Made by a program: the position numbers and the translations under genes. The notes under the pieces were generated by a model that ran no database searches, had not been told where the DNA came from, and saw only the letters and a program-made list of their open reading frames with translations. From NCBI RefSeq assembly GCF_002813455.1, contig NZ_PHHE01000001.1:2170001-2234000 (forward strand): DNA of 64,000 nt. The letters run 5' to 3'. This DNA is from Pseudomonas baetica (GTDB lineage: Bacteria > Pseudomonadota > Gammaproteobacteria > Pseudomonadales > Pseudomonadaceae). Shown one piece after another: positions 45,579-55,222 of the stretch; position 1 is the first letter of the stretch, and each line of letters opens with the position of its first letter.

Positions 45579-46088
45579 TTGAATACCCTGACCACCGACA
45601 GACTTATCCGTTACAGCAAAGTCATATTAATGGCTTACATAAGTTTCTTTGGCCTGCTGGTGATGATCCACAATTTCACCGACTATGATTCCAACTACAC
45701 TTACGTGGCGCACATCCTGAGTATGGACACCACCACGGCCAGTGAAACCATCAAGTATCGGGCCATCGAATCGCCGATGATTCATCACCGGATCTACTGG
45801 TTCATTATCACCCTGGAAGTCACGTATACCGTGTTGTGCCTGATAGGCACCTATCAGCTCTATCGCAACATCAACGCCTCCGCCGAAATATTCCACGAGG
45901 CAAAAAAGTTCTCGATCATGGGCATACTGGCGGCAATCTTTATTTATTACGTTTGCCTGCAAACCGTGGGGGTGGAATGGTTTGACATGGACACTTCGCA
46001 ATCATGGAATGCCAAGGACTGGGCACGGCATATCGTTGATTTCATCTTCCCTGTCATGATTTACATCACCTTGAAAGTCGAGCGCTGA
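45579..46088 (+). CDS. DUF2165 family small integral membrane protein
   Basis: 169 aa, TTG start with GGAGAG upstream. Four membrane helices (about 12-32, 72-94, 110-130, 145-165). Family features: N-terminal KVILMAYISFFGLLVMIHNFTDYDSN and FVQHVLSMDTT-like YVAHILSMDTT, then RIYWFIITLEV. DUF2165 proteins have no known function. GC content is lower than in neighbouring genes, so it may be a later acquisition. Confidence 0.9.
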   Translation: MNTLTTDRLIRYSKVILMAYISFFGLLVMIHNFTDYDSNYTYVAHILSMDTTTASETIKYRAIESPMIHHRIYWFIITLEVTYTVLCLIGTYQLYRNINASAEIFHEAKKFSIMGILAAIFIYYVCLQTVGVEWFDMDTSQSWNAKDWARHIVDFIFPVMIYITLKVER

Positions 46089-46108
46089 AGATCAGCGCTC
46101 GTTTTATT

Positions 46109-47011
46109 TCACGCCAACTTTCCCGAGATCGGCGGTACCACCGCTTTCGGTTTGCGAAACACCAGCACGTTGCCCAGCATCACCAATACCAGACCGACCA
46201 GCGCCGGAGCTGTCCACTGGTAACCCTCGGCAAACGCCGAAACGTTCAGCGCCACCACCGGGAACAACACCGTGCAATAAGCCGCGCGCTCCGGCCCCAT
46301 GCGCCCGACCAACGTCAGATACGCGGTGAAACCGATCACCGAGCCCGGAATGACCAGATACAGCAGCGCACCGACGTAGCGCGGCGACCAGTCCATGTCA
46401 AAGGGTATGCCTTTGACCAGACACCACACCGACAGCATCGCCGCCCCATAAGCCATGCCCCAGGCATTGGTGGTCAAGGGTTTGAGGCCAGCCTTCTGTT
46501 GCAGGCTCGAGAGCATATTGCCCGCCGAGAAGCACAACGTGCCGCACAGGGCCAGTCCCAGGCCAAGCAAGGTTTGCGGGCTGGCCTGATGGCCGGCGAG
46601 TTCCGGCCAGAACAACATGCCTAGGCCGAACAGACCCAGCGCCCCGCCCATCAACACATTGCGGGCAATTCGCTGGCCGAAGAACAGCCGCGCATTGAGC
46701 GCGTTCCACAAGGTCGCGGTGGAGAACACCACCGCCACCAGACCGCTGGGAATCCACTGACTGGCGGTGAGAAAGCACATGAAGTTGACGCAAAAAAGGC
46801 ACAAGCCCTGAGCCACGCAGATCAAATGGCCGCGCCGGTTCATCGGTTGCAAGCGACGGCTGAGCAACAGTAAAACGAACAGCACCAGCGCCGCGAGGCC
46901 AAAGCGATAAACGATCGACACTGGAATCGCCACCACGCCCAGTTGCCATTTCAGGGCAATCCAGGTGGTGCCCCAGATCAGCACGGTCAACAGATACAAC
47001 GACAGATTCAT
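46109..47011 (-). CDS. EamA/DMT-superfamily exporter
   Basis: 300 aa, about ten membrane helices in two EamA repeats, from ATG 47009-47011 with AAGGAG 8 bp upstream. The N-terminal LLTVLIWGTTWIALKWQLG and PVSIVYRFGLAALVL are typical of amino-acid/metabolite exporters of the drug/metabolite group. Divergent from an AraC-type gene that probably regulates it. Substrate unknown. Confidence 0.9.
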   Translation of the reverse strand: MNLSLYLLTVLIWGTTWIALKWQLGVVAIPVSIVYRFGLAALVLFVLLLLSRRLQPMNRRGHLICVAQGLCLFCVNFMCFLTASQWIPSGLVAVVFSTATLWNALNARLFFGQRIARNVLMGGALGLFGLGMLFWPELAGHQASPQTLLGLGLALCGTLCFSAGNMLSSLQQKAGLKPLTTNAWGMAYGAAMLSVWCLVKGIPFDMDWSPRYVGALLYLVIPGSVIGFTAYLTLVGRMGPERAAYCTVLFPVVALNVSAFAEGYQWTAPALVGLVLVMLGNVLVFRKPKAVVPPISGKLA

Positions 47012-47150
47012 GACGAACACTCCTTGATAGGCCTTGAGTGTCTGCTTCGGCAGGCGGCAAGCGCTTGCATAAACTTGCGCTTTTGTCGGGCGACTGGCGC
47101 GCAGCGCGGCGGCTACGGAGTAGGATGCAAGGCGTTGAAGAGATCCGATC

Positions 47151-48026
47151 ATGGCCGCCATCGATACGCTGCAAGTCTTTCAAGCACTTAACCGCTCGCC
47201 GAACGCACGCCTTGTGCACAGCGCCGAGCTCGGTGACGGCTTGTCTGCAGCCTTGTGGACCAATCACCACGACGCCCGAGAATACGAAGCACCGAGCCAT
47301 CACACCCTTTCCTACTACATCGCCGGCGGCACCGGTACGTTTCGCCGAGGGCAACCGGGCCACAAGGGTGGGCCGGACAAGCTGTGCATACTGCCGGCCG
47401 ACCACGAATCAGGCTGGGTGATCAATGGCGATATTCGCCTGGCGCACCTGTATTTCAGTGCCGAACAATTCGCCCTCGGTTGCGTGACGCTGCTTGATCG
47501 TGAACCGCGTGAGATGCAGTTGCGCGAGCAGACCTTTCTCGAAGACCCGCAGCAGGCACAGCGCTTTCGACAATTGCTCACCCTCAATTGGGACGAGCCG
47601 GCCGAACGTCTGCTGACCAGCAGCCTTGCCCACGAATTGATCAGCCACACCTTGCTCAGTCAGGTCGGCGCACGTCAGGGCTTGCGCCTCAAGGGCGGAC
47701 TGGCGCCGCATCAGCGTCGGCAGTTGGTGGAGTTCATCGATGCGCAGTTTGCCGAGCCGATCAGCCTCGGGCAACTGGCCGGATTGTGTGCGCTGTCGGA
47801 ATACCACTTTGCGCGGATGTTTCGCGTGAGCTTCGGCCTGCCGCCGCATCAGTATGTGCTGGCACGACGCTTGAGCCGGGCGCGAGAGTTGTTGCGCGGC
47901 ACGACGTTACCGTTGGGGGAGATTGCGCTGGCGTGCGGGTTTGCCAGTGCTAGCCATTTCACCAATCGCTTCAAGCAGGTTTTAGGCGGGACGCCCGGCG
48001 AATATCGGCAGGCGTTTTTGCGTTAG
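47151..48026 (+). CDS. AraC-family transcriptional regulator
   Basis: 291 aa. The N-terminal part is a cupin-like effector domain (HHTLSYYIAGGTGTFRRG; LCILPADHESGW). The C-terminal 100 residues hold two helix-turn-helix motifs (ISLGQLAGLCALSEYHFARMF; PLGEIALACGFASASHFTNRF). Divergent from the EamA exporter gene with 139 bp between, so control of that gene is likely. Confidence 0.92.
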   Translation: MAAIDTLQVFQALNRSPNARLVHSAELGDGLSAALWTNHHDAREYEAPSHHTLSYYIAGGTGTFRRGQPGHKGGPDKLCILPADHESGWVINGDIRLAHLYFSAEQFALGCVTLLDREPREMQLREQTFLEDPQQAQRFRQLLTLNWDEPAERLLTSSLAHELISHTLLSQVGARQGLRLKGGLAPHQRRQLVEFIDAQFAEPISLGQLAGLCALSEYHFARMFRVSFGLPPHQYVLARRLSRARELLRGTTLPLGEIALACGFASASHFTNRFKQVLGGTPGEYRQAFLR

Positions 48027-48054
48027 GCCTGAAATCTTAAGTGCCTTTCAGGGC

Positions 48055-48125
48055 CTCTTCGCGAGCAGGCTCGCTCCCACATTTGGAATGCAATCCCCTG
48101 TGGGAGCGAGCCTGCTCGCGAAGAA
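48055..48125. repeat. REP inverted pair between convergent genes
   Basis: Inverted CTTCGCGAGCAGGCTCGCTC units about 70 bp long, lying between the stop codons of the AraC gene and the TonB receptor gene. Confidence 0.9.
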
Positions 48126-48143
48126 CGATGACGCGGTTGCGGA

Positions 48144-50573
48144 TCAGAACTCCAGGGTGCTGGACAGCGAAACCTGCCGCGAATCGCCCATCGACACAAA
48201 GAACCGGCTCGCCGCCGAGGTGTAATACGTGCGATCAAACAGGTTCTTCACATTGAGCTGGAACTTGACCTTCTGCCCTTCCACCTTGGTGTCGTAAGTG
48301 GCAAAGGCATCGGCCACGGTGTAGCTCGGCAGATCGAAATCACTCACCGCGTTGCCCGCCCGCTCGCCGACATATCGCGCCCCTGCACCGACGCGCAGTT
48401 GATCGCCGCCGATCACGCTGCCGAAGTCATACACCGCCGACAATGAGCCGCTGTTCTTCGCCACGTTCTGCAGGCGCTTGCCCTTGTAGGTCGGGTCTTC
48501 GGTGACTTCGGCATCGGTGTAGGCATAGCTGCCGATCAGGCTCCAGCGATCGCTGAGTTGACCGGTCAGATCCATTTCCAGACCGCGCGAGCGCACTTCA
48601 CCCGCCGCGCTGTAAATTGTCGTCGGGCCTTCGGAGTTGGCCACCAGCACGTTGCGTTTCTTGATATCGAACAGCGCGATGTTGCCGGTGATGCGCCCCG
48701 GCATGTCCAGCCGCGCGCCCAGCTCCCACGACTTGGCTTCTTCCGGCGCAATACTGCCGTCGAGCACCGTGCTGCTGCCGCTCAGCGGGGCGATGGTCGA
48801 ATTGGGTTTGAACGATTCGGTGTAGCTGCCGTAGAACGACAGCTCGTCGGTGTAGCGATACACCAGGCCGGCGCGTGGCACCCACTTCTGCCCGTTGCTG
48901 TCAGTGTTGGCCTTGAACGGCACGCCCTTGCCGGCGTACTGCTCGTACTCCTGGAAGCGCCCGCCGGCGACCAGAATCCACTGCTCGTTGAGGTGGATCG
49001 AGTCCTGCAGGAAGATCGAATCGCTACGCAGTTCATCGGTCTGTGCGCTGTCGGCAGCGCTGACCGTGGTGCCTTCAACCTCGCGACCATAGACCGGGTT
49101 GACGTAGCTGAAGGTGCTCAGGCTTTTCTGCCGGATCAGATCGGCACGGTAGATCTTGCGGTATTCATCATCAATGCCAAACACCAGGTCGTGCTGCATG
49201 CCCAGTACGTTGACCTTGCCTTCGAGGCTGGCGGTGGTGAAACGATCGGTGCTGATCGCGTTTTGCGTGCCATCCATGCTGCGGGTCAGCGTGCCTTTTT
49301 TGGTATCGATGGCGGTCACGCGCACCTGGCTGGCGTCGTAGGTTTCGCGGTTCCAGCTATAGCCGAAGTGAGCCTTCCAGTCATCGTTGAGCTCGTGATC
49401 GGCTTCGAAGTGATACAGATCCGAACGCCCTTGCATGTCGTTGAACGGCTCGTCGAGACGTTCCTTGCGCGAGATGTTCAGCGGATGGTTGGTGCGTGGG
49501 TCGATCACCGTGCCGCGATCGAACGGCGTGAGGAATTCACGATGCTCGTAGCCGAAAGACAGCTTGGTGCGTTCGCCGAACCAGGCCAGCGAAGGGGCGA
49601 TCAGTGTTTCGCGATGGGTGCCGTAGTTGCGCCAGTAATCTTCGTCTTCGTGATCGAGCACCAGGCGATAAGCGAACCCGGATTCACCCAGCGCACCGGT
49701 GCTGTCGAAGGTGCCGCCACTGCCGTTTTTGCCTTCGCCGTAGGTCGAGCCACGCAGCGTCAGCGCGTTGTATTGCTCAAGTTCGGGCTTCTTGCTGACG
49801 AGGTTGACCACGCCGCCCGGGTCCTGAATTCCGTACAGCAAAGACGCCGGGCCTTTGAGCACTTCGACGCGATCAACCGTGGCGTTCATGCCTCGGCCCT
49901 GCACGATCGGCATGCCGTCGCGCATGATCGAGCCGTTGCGGTTATCGCCAAAGCCGCGGGTCATCACCGAATCCTGGGTGCTACCCAAAGTGTTGCCCTG
50001 GGTGATGCCACTGACGTTGGCCAGCGCGTCATCAAGGTTGCGCGGCGCCTGATCGCGGATCACTTGTGCGGGAATGACATTGACGGTCTGCGGGATTTCC
50101 TGAAGCGAGGCCGATGAGCGCATCACCGAACTGGTTTGCGGGGGCTGGTAACTCATCGATTCGTCGCGCAGCGAAGTGATCGTCGTCGCGCCGAGATTCA
50201 GCGCACCGGCGGTGGGTTGCGGTTCCAGTGCGAACGTGTGGCTGTCGGTGCGGCGCAAGTTCAGGCCGGAACCTGTGAGCAGACGTTGCAGCGCTTGCTC
50301 GGCACTCATCTGACCGTTTACGGCTGGCGCGATAATGCCGTACGGCGCCTCATCGGTGTAAACCACGCTCTGCCCGGTGACGCGGCTGAAGTCGCTCAGG
50401 GCTTGCGGCAGCGGTTTGGCGGCCAGAGAGAAGCTGAATTGCTTTTGCGCCTGACTGCTGACGGCTTCAGCGGCGAGCGCAACGCTCATCGGCAACAAGG
50501 CCAATGCCGAAAAGCTCAATGCTTGAGCGCCCAACCACTGTTTGACCGAACCCGATTTTGCCCTGGACTTCAT
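48144..50573 (-). CDS. TonB-dependent siderophore receptor with signalling domain
   Basis: 809 aa. Signal peptide (LSFSALALLPMSVALAAEA), then an STN signalling domain (about 45-125, LPQALSDFSRVTGQSVVYTD), a plug (about 160-270, LQEIPQTVNVIPAQVIRDQ) and a 22-strand barrel ending in TLEF. The STN domain means it reports ligand binding to the FecR protein encoded just upstream. The ferri-siderophore cannot be named. A REP lies between it and fecR. Confidence 0.93.
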   Translation of the reverse strand: MKSRAKSGSVKQWLGAQALSFSALALLPMSVALAAEAVSSQAQKQFSFSLAAKPLPQALSDFSRVTGQSVVYTDEAPYGIIAPAVNGQMSAEQALQRLLTGSGLNLRRTDSHTFALEPQPTAGALNLGATTITSLRDESMSYQPPQTSSVMRSSASLQEIPQTVNVIPAQVIRDQAPRNLDDALANVSGITQGNTLGSTQDSVMTRGFGDNRNGSIMRDGMPIVQGRGMNATVDRVEVLKGPASLLYGIQDPGGVVNLVSKKPELEQYNALTLRGSTYGEGKNGSGGTFDSTGALGESGFAYRLVLDHEDEDYWRNYGTHRETLIAPSLAWFGERTKLSFGYEHREFLTPFDRGTVIDPRTNHPLNISRKERLDEPFNDMQGRSDLYHFEADHELNDDWKAHFGYSWNRETYDASQVRVTAIDTKKGTLTRSMDGTQNAISTDRFTTASLEGKVNVLGMQHDLVFGIDDEYRKIYRADLIRQKSLSTFSYVNPVYGREVEGTTVSAADSAQTDELRSDSIFLQDSIHLNEQWILVAGGRFQEYEQYAGKGVPFKANTDSNGQKWVPRAGLVYRYTDELSFYGSYTESFKPNSTIAPLSGSSTVLDGSIAPEEAKSWELGARLDMPGRITGNIALFDIKKRNVLVANSEGPTTIYSAAGEVRSRGLEMDLTGQLSDRWSLIGSYAYTDAEVTEDPTYKGKRLQNVAKNSGSLSAVYDFGSVIGGDQLRVGAGARYVGERAGNAVSDFDLPSYTVADAFATYDTKVEGQKVKFQLNVKNLFDRTYYTSAASRFFVSMGDSRQVSLSSTLEF

Positions 50574-50702
50574 TGCTCAATGACCTGTGTAGAACCGCAA
50601 CGGATGCGAATGACTCGCAGTTTCAGTCACTACACGGATGGGGCTCGGGTTTACCTCACCCCAAAATTGAAAATATTTTTGGAGGATGTGTTGTATGTGC
50701 CG

Positions 50703-50782
50703 ACGCCTTCGGGAGCAAGCCCCCTCCCACAAGGGCACCACATTTCAAATTGTGGGAAGGGGGCTTGCTCCCGAAGAGGTCA
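50703..50782. repeat. REP inverted pair between fecR and receptor genes
   Basis: CTTCGGGAGCAAGCCCCCTC and GGGGGCTTGCTCCCGAAG ends, the GGGAG variant, about 75 bp. It lies in the 215-bp gap inside the leftward signalling operon. Confidence 0.88.
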
Positions 50783-50788
50783 GTGACC

Positions 50789-51778
50789 TCAGCGCAAAAT
50801 AATCAGATGCCCCAGCACCTGATGCTGCTCAAACCCCATCACCCCTTGCAGCGAATTCAGCACCGTCTGCGGGTCCTTACTCGGAAAACTGCCGCTGACC
50901 TTGCGCGCCGCCAACTCATCTCTGAGCAACACGATGCGCCCGGGGTAATACCGGCGCAGATCCGCCACCACATCGCCCAGCGTCGATTTGTAGTAAGTCA
51001 GCCAGCCCTGACGCCAGGCCAGTTGCGCCTCGCTGTCCACGGCGTGGAGTTTTTTCGCTGCGCCATCGCCGTAAGCCACTTGCTGGCCGGCGGTGAGAAT
51101 CTGTTGCTCGCCATCACGATCCGCCGTCACCCCGACACGCCCGGACAACACGGTGACCTGCGCCCCATGAGGTTGCAGACGCACTTCGAATTGCGTGCCG
51201 AGCACTCGCACCTGGCCCTTCTCAGCCTCGACTACAAACGGCTCGCCCGTGTGCGTGACGCTGAAAAAACCGGCGCCGCGACGCAGGCGCACATGGCGTT
51301 CGCCGTGGCTGAAATCCACGGCGATGGCGCTGTCGGCATCCAGCGTCACTTGCGATTGATCGGCCAGGGTGACGGTACGGATCTCGCCGGGCGCCGAGAC
51401 ATAATCGGCACCGAGATCATCAATCCAGCGCTGCGGTTGCCACCCCGTACCGAGGTTGACCATCAACAGCAGACACGCCGCCATCGCCAACGCGCCAGAC
51501 CAACGCAACAGTGCTGGACGACGCGGGCGATCCATCGCATCGAGGTAACCCTGCAACGCTATCGCCTCTTCATTGGCCAACCTTTGCGCCGGGCCTTCGC
51601 TCAATTCCCAGAGCACTTGCGCCTGGGCGTAAGCCTCGGCGTGGGCAGGGTCGGCCCGCAGCCATTGGCTGAACGTCAGTTGATCGCCAGCGCTGGGCCG
51701 ATCATGCAGCAGGCTCAGCCAGGCAAAAGCCGCCTGTTCCTGAGCGGACGTCGGAATGATTATGTCGGTGGGCTTCAC
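50789..51778 (-). CDS. FecR-type anti-sigma/sigma regulator
   Basis: 329 aa, GTG start overlapping the sigma gene stop (GTGA). N-terminal DUF4880 (EQAAFAWLSLLHDRPSAGDQLTFSQWL), one membrane helix (about residues 88-105, LRWSGALAMAACLLLMVNLG), periplasmic FecR domain (APGEIRTVTLADQSQVTLDADSA is split here by the strand GEIRTVTL) and a C-terminal STN-like segment. It relays the receptor signal to the ECF sigma factor. Confidence 0.92.
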   Translation of the reverse strand: MKPTDIIIPTSAQEQAAFAWLSLLHDRPSAGDQLTFSQWLRADPAHAEAYAQAQVLWELSEGPAQRLANEEAIALQGYLDAMDRPRRPALLRWSGALAMAACLLLMVNLGTGWQPQRWIDDLGADYVSAPGEIRTVTLADQSQVTLDADSAIAVDFSHGERHVRLRRGAGFFSVTHTGEPFVVEAEKGQVRVLGTQFEVRLQPHGAQVTVLSGRVGVTADRDGEQQILTAGQQVAYGDGAAKKLHAVDSEAQLAWRQGWLTYYKSTLGDVVADLRRYYPGRIVLLRDELAARKVSGSFPSKDPQTVLNSLQGVMGFEQHQVLGHLIILR

Positions 51779-52341
51779 GGTGCTTTCCCTGGCAGGCGTG
51801 GCGCGGGTTCGCGCAGGCTGGCCTTGCAGGCCTCGAGGGCGCGCATCATATGTTTTTCCACAGCGCTTTGGGACAGGCCCATGGCTTTGGCGATGTCCGC
51901 GTACTTGCGGCCGTGGATGCGATTGAGCAAAAAGATCTGCCGGGTGCGCTCGGGCAAGGCGCGCAAGGCCGCTTCGACATGGCGTAGATCATTGCCGGCT
52001 TCGAGCGCTGCCTGTGGTTCGCTGCCCTGGCTGTCCGGCGCCTCCGGTTGCCAGCCTTCGTTGACGCGCAGCCGTGCGCCTTCGCTGCGCAGATGGTCGA
52101 TGGCGATGTTGCCGGCGCAACGCAACAGGTAGGTGCTGAGTTCTTCAACCTGCACCAACGGTCGGCGCCAGAAGCGCAAAAACAGATCCTGTACCAGATC
52201 CGCCGCCGTCGCCCGGCAACCGACGCGTCGATTTACCAGCGCTTCCATTTGCGAGCGCTGCGAGAGGAACACCTGCAGAAAATGTGCACGAGCCCCGCGC
52301 GGTTCATCGTCGCGCGATTCCGGTGGCAGGCCAATCAGCAC
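51775..52341 (-). CDS. ECF sigma factor, FecI type
   Basis: 188 aa, GTG start 1 bp after the DUF3325 stop. Sigma region 2 (ATAADLVQDLFLRFWRRP, LLRCAGNIAIDHLRSEG) and region 4 (LPERTRQIFLLNRIHGRKYADIAKAMGLSQSAVEKHM) are clear. It should direct transcription of the TonB receptor downstream when FecR signals. The N-terminal 20 residues are poorly conserved; a later start is possible. Confidence 0.9.
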   Translation of the reverse strand: MLIGLPPESRDDEPRGARAHFLQVFLSQRSQMEALVNRRVGCRATAADLVQDLFLRFWRRPLVQVEELSTYLLRCAGNIAIDHLRSEGARLRVNEGWQPEAPDSQGSEPQAALEAGNDLRHVEAALRALPERTRQIFLLNRIHGRKYADIAKAMGLSQSAVEKHMMRALEACKASLREPAPRLPGKAP

Positions 52342-52342
52342 G

Positions 52343-52672
52343 TCAGCACTGCGCCCATGCCGCGACCGGGCTGGCCAGCAGGCTCAACCCGGCCAACGTC
52401 AAGGCCAGACGCGGCCGGTAGGGCAGCAACAGCACCAGGGCCAATGCGCTGAGCATCAACACCGCAAACCAGTCGACCAGACCGAAACTCCAGCCTTTGA
52501 CGGCCACCGCAGCCCATAGCGACAAGGCCAGCAACAGCCACCCGATGAGTTTCAATCCCTGACGGCGGCGCGCCGAGGATGTGTGCCCGAGCAATTCATC
52601 ATGGTGCCGAGGCATCGCCAGACACAGCGCGGTGAACCCGGCGTAGCAAAGCAGAAGCGCCAGCAGCATCAA
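52343..52672 (-). CDS. DUF3325 small membrane protein
   Basis: 109 aa at most, about three membrane helices, with the family opening LLALLLCYAGFTALCLAMPRHHDELLG. DUF3325 genes sit with PepSY-TM and DUF3649 genes beside TonB receptors in pseudomonads and are presumed part of a membrane unit for iron-siderophore reduction or handling. It overlaps the PepSY-TM stop by four bases. Confidence 0.82.
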   Translation of the reverse strand: MMLLALLLCYAGFTALCLAMPRHHDELLGHTSSARRRQGLKLIGWLLLALSLWAAVAVKGWSFGLVDWFAVLMLSALALVLLLPYRPRLALTLAGLSLLASPVAAWAQC

Positions 52673-54255
52673 CTCGCCCCTTGCTCAAGCGTGACCGGCC
52701 GCGCCGTTTCGCGTTGTACTTTTTTCACTCTGACATTACTTGCGCCACGCTGCATTTTCCACGCGGCCCACGCGAGGAACACCCCGGCAGCGAGGCACGT
52801 CAGGTCGAAACCGGCGAGCACCCAATCGCCCGACGCAAGTGTTGCGCCGAGATTCCATGGTGTGGTCAGCGCATTGATCAGCGGTACCGCGATAAACAGC
52901 ACAGCCCCCAGCCCAAGCTGCTCAACCCAGGCCTTACGCCCCGGACGAAGCAGCGCATGCACCACACTCAGCCCCCACATGATGAAAAACGCATTCACTT
53001 CCCAATCCGCGCGACCGGCCAACCCCACCGGCAACAGACGATTGGCCAGGAAGAACACCGCCACCGCCGACACCAACCCGGCCATGCTGGCGATGTTCAG
53101 CACTTCCACCAAACGCAACTCGAACGGCATGACCCCGCTCTTGGCGTGTTTGAGTTGACGCTTGCCCAGCCAGATCACCAGTCCGGTGCCGATCATGGCC
53201 GTGCCGGCCAGACCGCAAATGAAATACAACCAGCGCAACACCGGCCCGGCAAAGTGGCCCATGTGCAGACCATAGAAAGCACCACCCACTGCCATTGCCA
53301 CAGGCTGTTGCGGGGTGCTGCCGAGCATCTGTCCGGTGACGCCATTGAAGGTCACGGCGTTACCAAAGTCGTGCACGACGCGGTCGCCTGCGCGAGACAA
53401 CACCACCGACGCATTTTCATCGCCCGGATTGCTTACCGACAGGCGCGTGGTCTGGCCGCCCGACCATTGCTCGCTGGCCTTGGCCAACAGCGGCGCCATG
53501 GGTGCCAGAGGCGCGGCAATATTGGCGCGCTCCGGTGTCTTCGAGGCGGGGAAAACCTCATCGAAAAACGCCCTTACGTCGCCGTTGTAGGACACCGCGA
53601 TGCTCGCCGGCATGACCATCGACATGAAAATCACCAGGCTGCTGTAGGTGATCATCAGGTGAAACGGCAACACCAACACGCCGACAGCGTTATGCCCATC
53701 AAGCCAGGTACGCTGGCCCTTGCGCGGGCGGAAAGTGAAGAAGTCCTTGAAGATTTTCTTGTGGGTGATGATGCCGGTGATCAGCGCGACGAACATCACC
53801 ATCGCCGCGATAGTGGCCAGCCAGCGCCCCCACGGGTAAGGCATTTGTAGCTGGAAGTGGAAGCGGTAGAAGAACTCGCCGCCCATGCTTTCGCGGCCCA
53901 GTACTTCGGCACCGGTTTGCGCATCGAGGGTTTTCGACTCGAAACGGCCACGTTCGCCAGGTTTGGCTGGCGATGGCTGCCAACGCACGGTCAGGCCGGG
54001 ATCACGGGCATCGGGCAAGCTGATCAGCCAGCGTGAGGCACCGGCCGCATGTTGCTGTAGATATTCCTGGGCCAGGGTCAGGCTCGCTTCGGCATTGATC
54101 GGCCGCGCCGGGATTTCCGGCTGCATCCAGTGACTGGTTTCGTCCTTGAAGTACGCCAGTGTTCCCGTCAGGAAAATCGCGAACAGCAACCAGCCGAACA
54201 CCAGCCCGGTCCACGTGTGCAGCCAGGCCATGGCCTGGCGAAATCCTTCTTTCAT
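52669..54255 (-). CDS. PepSY-associated TM protein (siderophore-linked membrane reductase-like)
   Basis: 528 aa from ATG 54253-54255. Family opening FRQAMAWLHTWTGLVFGWLLFAIFLTG with its membrane histidine, followed by a periplasmic PepSY region and three or more helices in the C-terminal half with further histidines (YGLHMGHFAGPVLRW). Related proteins are implicated in reducing ferric siderophores in the periplasm or at the inner membrane. The start codon overlaps the DUF3649 stop region by four bases. Confidence 0.87.
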   Translation of the reverse strand: MKEGFRQAMAWLHTWTGLVFGWLLFAIFLTGTLAYFKDETSHWMQPEIPARPINAEASLTLAQEYLQQHAAGASRWLISLPDARDPGLTVRWQPSPAKPGERGRFESKTLDAQTGAEVLGRESMGGEFFYRFHFQLQMPYPWGRWLATIAAMVMFVALITGIITHKKIFKDFFTFRPRKGQRTWLDGHNAVGVLVLPFHLMITYSSLVIFMSMVMPASIAVSYNGDVRAFFDEVFPASKTPERANIAAPLAPMAPLLAKASEQWSGGQTTRLSVSNPGDENASVVLSRAGDRVVHDFGNAVTFNGVTGQMLGSTPQQPVAMAVGGAFYGLHMGHFAGPVLRWLYFICGLAGTAMIGTGLVIWLGKRQLKHAKSGVMPFELRLVEVLNIASMAGLVSAVAVFFLANRLLPVGLAGRADWEVNAFFIMWGLSVVHALLRPGRKAWVEQLGLGAVLFIAVPLINALTTPWNLGATLASGDWVLAGFDLTCLAAGVFLAWAAWKMQRGASNVRVKKVQRETARPVTLEQGAS

Positions 54256-54557
54256 GCGTATCCCAAGCCCCGCGCCGCGCCAGAGATCGTCGCCAGTACC
54301 ACACTGGGCACCAGCAAACCGACCCAGGCCGACCACGCCGTTCGGCAGGCAAAGCACCAAAGCACGGCGACCAGATACACCAGAAACGAAATGGTCATGC
54401 CGGTCACCACCGCTTCAGCACGGCTCAACGGCAGCCATAGCGTCAGGGTGACGCTGGCCAGCGCTGCGACCAGATAGCCGCCAAACACTGCCGCCAGCAC
54501 CCGCGAGGTGACGGCCAGACGGTAGGACATGGGGAGTGCGGCAAATTTGGCTTTCAT
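54252..54557 (-). CDS. DUF3649 small membrane protein
   Basis: 101 aa from ATG 54555-54557 with AGGG upstream. Three membrane helices (RVLAAVFGGYLVAALASVTL; FLVYLVAVLWCFACRTAWS; GLLVPSVVLATISGAARGLG). It is the first gene of the leftward iron operon, next to the Fur box. Confidence 0.85.
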   Translation of the reverse strand: MKAKFAALPMSYRLAVTSRVLAAVFGGYLVAALASVTLTLWLPLSRAEAVVTGMTISFLVYLVAVLWCFACRTAWSAWVGLLVPSVVLATISGAARGLGYA

Positions 54558-54615
54558 GTTTCGACCCTGAAACGAAAAGCGTTCGGCCGACAAGCCGAAC
54601 CAACAGGCGAGCAAT

Positions 54616-54634
54616 ATTAATGATAAATATTCTC
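54616..54634. promoter_or_regulatory. Fur box between two divergent iron operons
   Basis: ATTAATGATAAATATTCTC matches 14 of 19 positions of GATAATGATAATCATTATC, with the AATGATAA core exact. It lies 59 bp before the DUF3649 gene and about 100 bp before the fecI-type gene, so it can repress both when iron is plentiful. Confidence 0.75.
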
Positions 54635-54733
54635 ATACGCAAAAGCATCTGATTGCCGGACAGCCTTTCCCACCCCTACAATGCGAACAGTTCTTGTTCT
54701 CTAACGTACAAAAGTGCGCCCGGAGTAATACCG

Positions 54734-55222
54734 TTGCCGTCCGCCCATCCCGTCGAATCGCTCTATCAGGAACATCACAGCTGGCTCACTGGTTGGCTGC
54801 GGCGCAAACTCGGCTGTCCGGACAGCGCGGCGGATCTGGCGCAGGACACCTTCATCAAAGTGCTGACCGCACGCGAAGCACCGGTGATCATCGAGCCGCG
54901 CGCCTTTCTCACCACCCTTGCCAAGCGCGTGCTGTGCAATCACTACCGCCGGCAGGATCTGGAGCGCGCCTACCTCGACACCCTCGCACAGATGCCGGAA
55001 ATGGCTGCGCCGTCGGAAGAAGACAAAGCGATCATCCTGCAAACCCTGATGGAGCTGGATCAACTGCTCGACGGTTTGCCACGGCTGGTCAAACGCGCCT
55101 TTTTGCTGGCGCAGGTCGATGGCCTGACTTATCCGCAAATCGCCGTCGAGTTGGGCATTTCGGTCGCGACGGTCAAACGTCATCTGAACAAAGCGGCGAT
55201 GCGCTGCTATTTCGCACTGTGA
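54734..55222 (+). CDS. fecI: ECF sigma factor FecI type
   Basis: 162 aa from TTG 54734, chosen for GGAG with 8-bp spacing and the family-like start PSAHPVESLYQEHHSWLTGWL. Region 2 (CPDSAADLAQDTFIKVLTARE, LATLAKRV-like TTLAKRVLCNHYRRQDL) and region 4 (LPRLVKRAFLLAQVDGLTYPQIAVELGISVATVKRHL) are clear. It starts the rightward fecI-fecR-fecA unit. Confidence 0.9.
   Translation: MPSAHPVESLYQEHHSWLTGWLRRKLGCPDSAADLAQDTFIKVLTAREAPVIIEPRAFLTTLAKRVLCNHYRRQDLERAYLDTLAQMPEMAAPSEEDKAIILQTLMELDQLLDGLPRLVKRAFLLAQVDGLTYPQIAVELGISVATVKRHLNKAAMRCYFAL

Noticed and set aside
54694..55218. Longer reading of the rightward fecR gene extending over fecI
   Set aside because: The upstream part overlaps the well-supported fecI frame and has no FecR similarity; GTG 55219 overlapping the fecI stop is the natural start.
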